DNA of 27,703 nucleotides, from assembly GCA_050122535.1 (NCBI GenBank), contig JASFIT010000009.1:1-27703 (forward strand), given 5' to 3'. Origin of the DNA: JASFEQ01 sp050122535. GTDB taxonomy: Bacteria > Desulfobacterota > DSM-4660 > Desulfatiglandales > HGW-15. Below, one piece after another: positions 23,963 through 27,703 of the stretch (positions are counted from its first letter, which is position 1; every line of letters starts with the position of its first letter). Made by a program: the position numbers and the translations under genes. The notes under the pieces were generated by a model. The model searched no databases. It saw only the letters and a program-made list of their open reading frames with translations, and was not told the origin of the DNA.

Positions 23963-25735
23963 ATGGATCGTGCTGAGGAGCTAAAGACATTTTATCTTCA
24001 AAATACGCCTGGAGCAAAGACGGAAGGAAATCTTCTTAAGGCCCCATGTCCTATTTGCGCAACAGACAAAGCGCAAAAACCTGGCGTCATGGTGGCATAT
24101 CTTGATCCTGAGAGTTTCTTCATGGGTTACTTCCGATGTTCGAACAGGTGCAAGCCAGGAGGGTACGCACCCCACTTCGCCAGGATGATGGGGATCGCTC
24201 CGCAAAATGTGCCAGGACACGATCCAGATCGGGAACCCTTTGTGCAGGACATAATCTTTCCCACCAAGAACCTCAATCTGGAACTTAAGAAATTTAGGTC
24301 TCTCATGACCGAAAACGAGTATAACCATTTCAAGGCGTTTGGGGTATCAAAGAGCATGGTTGACGCCATGAAGGTTGGTTATAATGGCCGGTATCTCGTA
24401 TATCCCTATTTTCAGGAAGATGGAAATTCTTACGCAGCCCGATGCGTGTTGCCTGATCGTGAGGAGGATAGTTTCTGGCATGGCGATGAAACGTTTTTTT
24501 CAGGAGCGTTCCGAATATTTAATATCCAGGAGATAGAGAGGTGCGAGGATGGGGCATTGTTCATCACAGACGGGGAGAACAACCTTTTGACCCTTAGGGA
24601 GTTGGGATATCCTGGCATAAGTGTGCCTTCTTACGGCGATCTGGAACTGGTAAGCGCAGAAAGATTGGCCTTTGTCAACCATGTCCTCTTGGTGTTGATT
24701 AACACGCCCGAGGCTCAGCTTGCCGCTCGCTCCTTGGCGACGAGACTAGGGTTTAAGTCCAGAATCTTGAAATGGCCATCCCACTTGAAACGGGGATATA
24801 GCCTGTGTCACCTGGCAAGAGAAAAGGGGAAAGGCTTCAGGACAGCGGTGTCCTCAATGGTAAAGGCTTCAAAGGCCTTCTCTCCATTTGCCTCACCAGA
24901 GAGGGAGCAAAGGCGATTTACAGACTCGCTGGAAAGGGAAAAAGGGAAGGAGCTCCTAGGATTAAGGTGTGGGTTTGACAAGATGGATCAGGCCATGAGC
25001 GGTATCCGGGGTATTAACATCATGGGCGGACAACCAAAGGCAGGGAAATCCTGTTTCTTTATCCAGGTATCCACAGAGATGGCGAGGCAGAAGATCCCCG
25101 TCATATACTATGATTTTGAAAATGGCCGACAGAAGATCTACACGAGAACCTTGTGCCGTCTAGCCAGACTTTCGGAAAAGGAGATCAGGCGGGAAGACCT
25201 TGAAGCCAAGGCCACTAAGAGGTTGGAGATGGCTTACCAGATCTTCAGGGATATGCTTCCCTATTTCCGGGTGGTTACAGACAGGAAAGTGAGCCCCGAT
25301 ATCATGAGACGGCAAATCGATTTCTTACAGAACGAGACAAGAAGAGACTACACGCTCGTGGTGGTGGACAGCCTACACAAGCTTCCGTTCAAAGATCTTT
25401 CAGAACGAAGAGCGGGTATCGATGAGTGGCTCCGTCACATGGAGTCCATTAGGGATGAAAAGCGAGTATCCTTTCTTGTTATTTCTGAGCTCTCCCGCGG
25501 CGAAGGGGGAGGTTACGGTGGAAAGCCGGACCTAAGCCGTTTTAAAGAATCCGGAGATATAGAATATAGTGCCGACAACGCCATGATTCTCACGCCCGAT
25601 TGGGATCCCCTGGCCCCCATCTCCTCAGAGGAGAAGAGAAGCATCTTGTGGTTGGTGGCAAGCAGGGAGAATAGCCCCGGCAAGATTGCCGAATATGTCT
25701 TGGAGTATCCTTTCTGGGGATTCAGGGAGATGTAG
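23963..25735 (+). CDS. primase-helicase-like protein: zinc finger, degenerate TOPRIM, DnaB-type ATPase
   Basis: The 590-aa protein has the order of T7 gp4/Twinkle primase-helicases. A zinc finger (C29, C32, C59, C63) is followed by a TOPRIM-like region (about 197-275) and a RecA/DnaB-type helicase domain (about 335-590). The helicase has Walker A GGQPKAGKS (355-363), Walker B VVVDS (466-470), ESGDIEYSAD (529-538) like the DnaB H4 region, and a C-terminal ASREN segment. The TOPRIM keeps FITDGE (200-205). The DxDxxG motif reads NTPEAQ (247-252), so both metal-binding aspartates are gone and primer synthesis is unlikely. It probably binds single-stranded DNA and unwinds or translocates. GAGGAG lies 10 bases upstream. 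It sits alone between repeats D and C, with no phage or plasmid genes visible. Confidence 0.85.
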   Translation: MDRAEELKTFYLQNTPGAKTEGNLLKAPCPICATDKAQKPGVMVAYLDPESFFMGYFRCSNRCKPGGYAPHFARMMGIAPQNVPGHDPDREPFVQDIIFPTKNLNLELKKFRSLMTENEYNHFKAFGVSKSMVDAMKVGYNGRYLVYPYFQEDGNSYAARCVLPDREEDSFWHGDETFFSGAFRIFNIQEIERCEDGALFITDGENNLLTLRELGYPGISVPSYGDLELVSAERLAFVNHVLLVLINTPEAQLAARSLATRLGFKSRILKWPSHLKRGYSLCHLAREKGKGFRTAVSSMVKASKAFSPFASPEREQRRFTDSLEREKGKELLGLRCGFDKMDQAMSGIRGINIMGGQPKAGKSCFFIQVSTEMARQKIPVIYYDFENGRQKIYTRTLCRLARLSEKEIRREDLEAKATKRLEMAYQIFRDMLPYFRVVTDRKVSPDIMRRQIDFLQNETRRDYTLVVVDSLHKLPFKDLSERRAGIDEWLRHMESIRDEKRVSFLVISELSRGEGGGYGGKPDLSRFKESGDIEYSADNAMILTPDWDPLAPISSEEKRSILWLVASRENSPGKIAEYVLEYPFWGFREM

Positions 25736-25980
25736 AGGCTGTCGGAAAACGCCCATCTGCTGCGTTACCCTCATCCCCCGCCCTGTTAAATTCTCGCGAC
25801 GCGAGACGGCGAAGCCGATTTAACAGGGCAAGTCATTGCGGCGTACTTCTATGTACGCCTCATTCCTCGGGATTTGTCCGCGCTTCGCTTGGACTCCCCA
25901 CCCTGCGGGCGGGTCCCCGGTTTCGGAAGCCTTGCATATGGACATTTTCCATCAGCCTCTCAGAAGCCGGTTTTTCGACT
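25735..25980 (+). repeat. composite palindromic repeat, copy C
   Basis: It begins at the last base of the helicase stop codon (GAGGCTGTCGGAAAACGCCC). It carries the core blocks of copy B plus two modules. Module 1 is a cloverleaf, GCCCTGTTAAAT (25780-25791) paired with ATTTAACAGGGC (25818-25829), enclosing CTCGCG-A-CGCGAG and CGGC-GAA-GCCG. Module 2 (about 25872-25922) is GC-rich, with GTCCGCG...GGAC and CCACCC-TGC-GGGCGG. The central GGCGTAC/GTACGCC hairpin is intact. It ends with GGTTTTTCGAC. It could terminate the helicase transcript. Confidence 0.82.
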
Positions 25981-26195
25981 ATCTTGTAATCCGCTTTTCA
26001 TCGCTTGAATACTTCCTAAACAACTATTCCGATGAAATTGACCCCAATCTAACCATCTCCCCGACCCAACGTAATACTCTAGCCGTTTGAAAAGCCCCTA
26101 GGCTAAGCGGCATCCTCTGCAGGGCCCAAAAAATTTGGTCAGTGCCCTTAAGGATGGCGCACAAGGTGAGTTCGCTTTGAGGACTTGTTCTGTCA

Positions 26196-26306
26196 ATAAA
26201 ATCCCTTGCAAGATTTTATAGAGCGCCTCCCGAATGCTTTCGGGAGGCTTAGAAGCACCCGGGAACCGGGTGCGTTGTCTAGAATTTTCCTAGAAGAAAA
26301 TTTTAG
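26196..26306. other. train of four evenly spaced hairpins
   Basis: Four stem-loops follow each other with spacers of 5, 6 and 5 nt. H1 is ATAAAATC (26196-26203) with GATTTTAT (26212-26219). H2 is GCCTCCCGAA (26225-26234) with TTCGGGAGGC (26239-26248). H3 is GCACCCGG-GAA-CCGGGTGC (26255-26273). H4 is CTAGAATTTTC (26279-26289) with GAAAATTTTAG (26296-26306), where the single mismatch would be a G-U pair in plus-strand RNA. No coding frame fits. It may be a structured non-coding RNA, a recombination site or a repeat cluster; no known RNA family was recognised. Confidence 0.55.
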
Positions 26307-26437
26307 AAGAGTTCTTGCACGGCTGTTTCAAAGGGCTAAAATTTTACCACCCAACAAACCTTGCTGTGCTTCAATCGTTGCCTCTTATCTTTGCCTCCAT
26401 AAACCCGGCCCCCTATCGCATAAAAATCAAATAGTTA

Positions 26438-26470
26438 TGCCTCCTTGAAAAAGGAAGGGGCAAGTTTTTT
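26438..26470 (+). terminator. terminator-like hairpin downstream of the hairpin train
   Basis: TGCCTCCTT (26438-26446) pairs with AAGGAAGGGGCA (26451-26462), with a bulge of about three bases, around a GAAA loop. It is followed by AGTTTTTT. The stem is imperfect, but the T-run gives it the shape of an intrinsic terminator for a plus-strand transcript through 26196-26437. Confidence 0.4.
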
Positions 26471-26756
26471 CTCTTGACAAGCCCGGAGTATTGAATCAAA
26501 AGTTATACTGACTCTGTACGGATTAGGATCAAAGAAGATGCGCAACCATCCTTCCAGGGAGTTGGGTGTCTTCGTAAAGAACGGCTCTCTTGTGCGAATT
26601 CATGGGGTCGGGGAGCTTTAGGATAAGAATGCACGTGGAAGGGGGTGAAACAGTTAGAAAGTGACTTTGGCTAACAGTGGTGACCACAGGGGGGTTTCGC
26701 TGCAAGGGTTATCGCGGACCAAAATAACTACCTAAAGCATAATAAGGAGGGTTTTT
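26471..26756 (+). promoter_or_regulatory. 286-bp leader region of trpB2 with two adjacent dyads
   Basis: GTTAG (26653-26657) pairs with CTAAC (26671-26675), enclosing an inner AAGT-g-ACTT. It is followed at once by the dyad GTGGT-g-ACCAC (26677-26687). These could be an operator or part of a structured leader. AAGGAGG (26744-26750) is the trpB2 ribosome-binding site. No known riboswitch, T-box or Trp-rich leader peptide was recognised. Confidence 0.35.
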
Positions 26757-27703
26757 ATGGAGGACAAAAAGATTTTTTTGCCTGAGTCTGAGTTACCACG
26801 TCAGTGGTACAATGTCATGGCAGATATGCCTACACCGATGGAACCGCCTCTTCACCCGGGAACAGGCCAGCCTGCCGGTCCCGATGATCTGGCCCCCATC
26901 TTTCCCATGCCTTTAATTGAGCAAGAGGTCAGCCAGGAAAGATTCATCGATATTCCGGAAGAAGTCCTGGAAAAGTATCTCTTATGGCGTCCAACCCCTC
27001 TTTACAGGGCCTACAGTCTCGAAAAGTATCTTGATACGCCTGCCAAAATCTACTTCAAGAATGAGGGCGTGAGCCCTGCGGGAAGTCACAAACCCAACAC
27101 GGCCCTTGCCCAGGCCTATTACAACAAGATTTCAGGCGTCAAGAAAATCACCACGGAAACGGGCGCAGGGCAATGGGGAAGCGCGCTTTCCATGTGCTGT
27201 GGGCTTTTTGGCCTGGAATGCAGGGTCTTTATGGTCAAAGTCAGTTACAACCAGAAACCTTACCGCCGGGTCATGATGGAGACCTGGGGGGCCTCCTGTG
27301 TGCCAAGCCCGAGCAACGAAACCAAGGCTGGTCAGAAGATCCTGGCGGAGAATCCCGAATCACCGGGTAGCCTGGGCATCGCCATCAGCGAGGCGGTTGA
27401 GGCCGCTGTTATGGACGATGATACCAAGTATTCCCTGGGCAGTGTCCTGAACCATGTCCTGATGCACCAGACCGTCAACGGGCTTGAGTGTCAGAAGCAG
27501 CTGGCCATCGCAGGTGATTATCCGGATGTCATCATTGGCTGTGCTGGGGGAGGCAGCAATTTTGCTGGCCACGCTTTCCCCTTTGTCAGAGACAAAATCA
27601 ACGGCAAGGAGATTGACATTATTGCCGTCGAGCCCGCCTCATGCCCCACCATGACCCGGGGCCCTTTTGCCTATGACTTTGGGGACACCGTCCAGATGAC
27701 ACC
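26757..27703 (+). CDS. trpB: TrpB2-type tryptophan synthase beta chain (3' end outside the window)
   Basis: The gene opens at ATG 26757 with AAGGAGG 6 bases upstream and runs off the window after 315 codons. The N-terminal extension (MEDKKIFLPESELPRQWYNV and LHPGTGQPAGPDDLAPIFP) and the spacing mark the TrpB2 (TIGR01415) subfamily. This subfamily occurs in archaea and many anaerobes in addition to or instead of TrpB1. PLP-binding Lys112 is in AGSHKPNTA, followed by TETGAGQWGSA and the phosphate-binding loop GCAGGGSNFAG. The enzyme condenses indole with serine to tryptophan. TrpB2 is often found without trpA and may work as an indole-salvage enzyme. No trpA precedes it here. Confidence 0.93.
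   Translation, partial: MEDKKIFLPESELPRQWYNVMADMPTPMEPPLHPGTGQPAGPDDLAPIFPMPLIEQEVSQERFIDIPEEVLEKYLLWRPTPLYRAYSLEKYLDTPAKIYFKNEGVSPAGSHKPNTALAQAYYNKISGVKKITTETGAGQWGSALSMCCGLFGLECRVFMVKVSYNQKPYRRVMMETWGASCVPSPSNETKAGQKILAENPESPGSLGIAISEAVEAAVMDDDTKYSLGSVLNHVLMHQTVNGLECQKQLAIAGDYPDVIIGCAGGGSNFAGHAFPFVRDKINGKEIDIIAVEPASCPTMTRGPFAYDFGDTVQMT

Noticed and set aside
23963..25735. The primase-helicase gene as a composite transposon cargo flanked by repeats D and C
   Set aside because: The flanking repeats belong to different families, copies of C-type repeats also follow unrelated genes, and no transposase or target duplication is visible.
25836..26090. An 84-codon frame across repeat copy C
   Set aside because: It is a translation of the palindromic repeat; the same repeat at copies A and B gives different interrupted frames.
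26474..26509. TTGACA followed by TATACT upstream of trpB2 as a promoter
   Set aside because: The two boxes are 24 bp apart, too far for a sigma-70 promoter, and neither has a good partner at 16-18 bp.
26538..26621. A 27-codon leader peptide upstream of trpB2
   Set aside because: It contains no tryptophan codon and has a poor ribosome-binding site, so it does not fit an attenuation peptide.
26707..26719. A T-box-like AGGGTTATCGCGG sequence before trpB2
   Set aside because: It lacks the GGNACC core that binds the tRNA end, and no specifier loop or terminator follows.

Overview
The window looks like a stretch of a chromosome from an anaerobic bacterium, most likely a Desulfobacterota (deltaproteobacterial) lineage. 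This placement is inference. It rests on the mix of a YqeB-type selenium/molybdenum hydroxylase accessory protein, a DUF362 ferredoxin protein, a TrpB2-type tryptophan synthase beta chain, PEP synthase, a large DsbD, and many palindromic intergenic repeats of a kind common in that group. No rRNA, tRNA, CRISPR array, intact transposase or phage structural gene was seen.

Layout. Positions 1-510 hold the N-terminal part of a QueG-related 4Fe-4S protein (minus), followed by an FHA-GAF signalling protein (894-1907, plus) and yqeB (2453-3256, minus). Next come a 344-bp palindromic IS200/IS605-like relic (3379-3722) and a translationally coupled metal pair, mntP-zupT (3819-5185). A large composite repeat (copy A) separates zupT from a convergent DUF362 Fe-S gene (5643-6752, minus). 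Then follow an exported rhodanese-fold protein without its catalytic cysteine, a 60-aa protein, and dnaE (8093-11575, minus). A PAS/kinase/receiver protein with a displaced H-box (12041-13633) is followed by repeat copy B and rarA (13999-15294). A NifS-type desulfurase runs convergently (15303-16454). The next plus-strand block is ppsA-fabH-alpha/beta hydrolase and a GNAT acetyltransferase with its own near-consensus promoter. dsbD lies on the minus strand (21736-23511). A lone primase-helicase-like gene (23963-25735) sits between palindromic repeat D and repeat copy C. A structured non-coding kilobase precedes a 3'-truncated trpB2 (26757 to the end).

The genes are mostly housekeeping functions: replication and repair (dnaE, rarA), sulfur transfer, gluconeogenesis, fatty-acid initiation, envelope thiol redox, metal homeostasis and signalling. 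They form several short transcription units rather than one pathway.

The unusual material is mainly in the non-coding DNA. One palindromic repeat family occurs three times in the same orientation, each copy just 3' of a plus-strand gene. Its copies differ by whole hairpin modules inserted at fixed positions, one of which folds as a cloverleaf. A second family shares the GGCGTA(N8)TACGCC core. A train of four hairpins with 5-6 nt spacers lies upstream of trpB2. Among proteins, the primase-helicase with a degenerate TOPRIM domain is the best candidate for something not well described.
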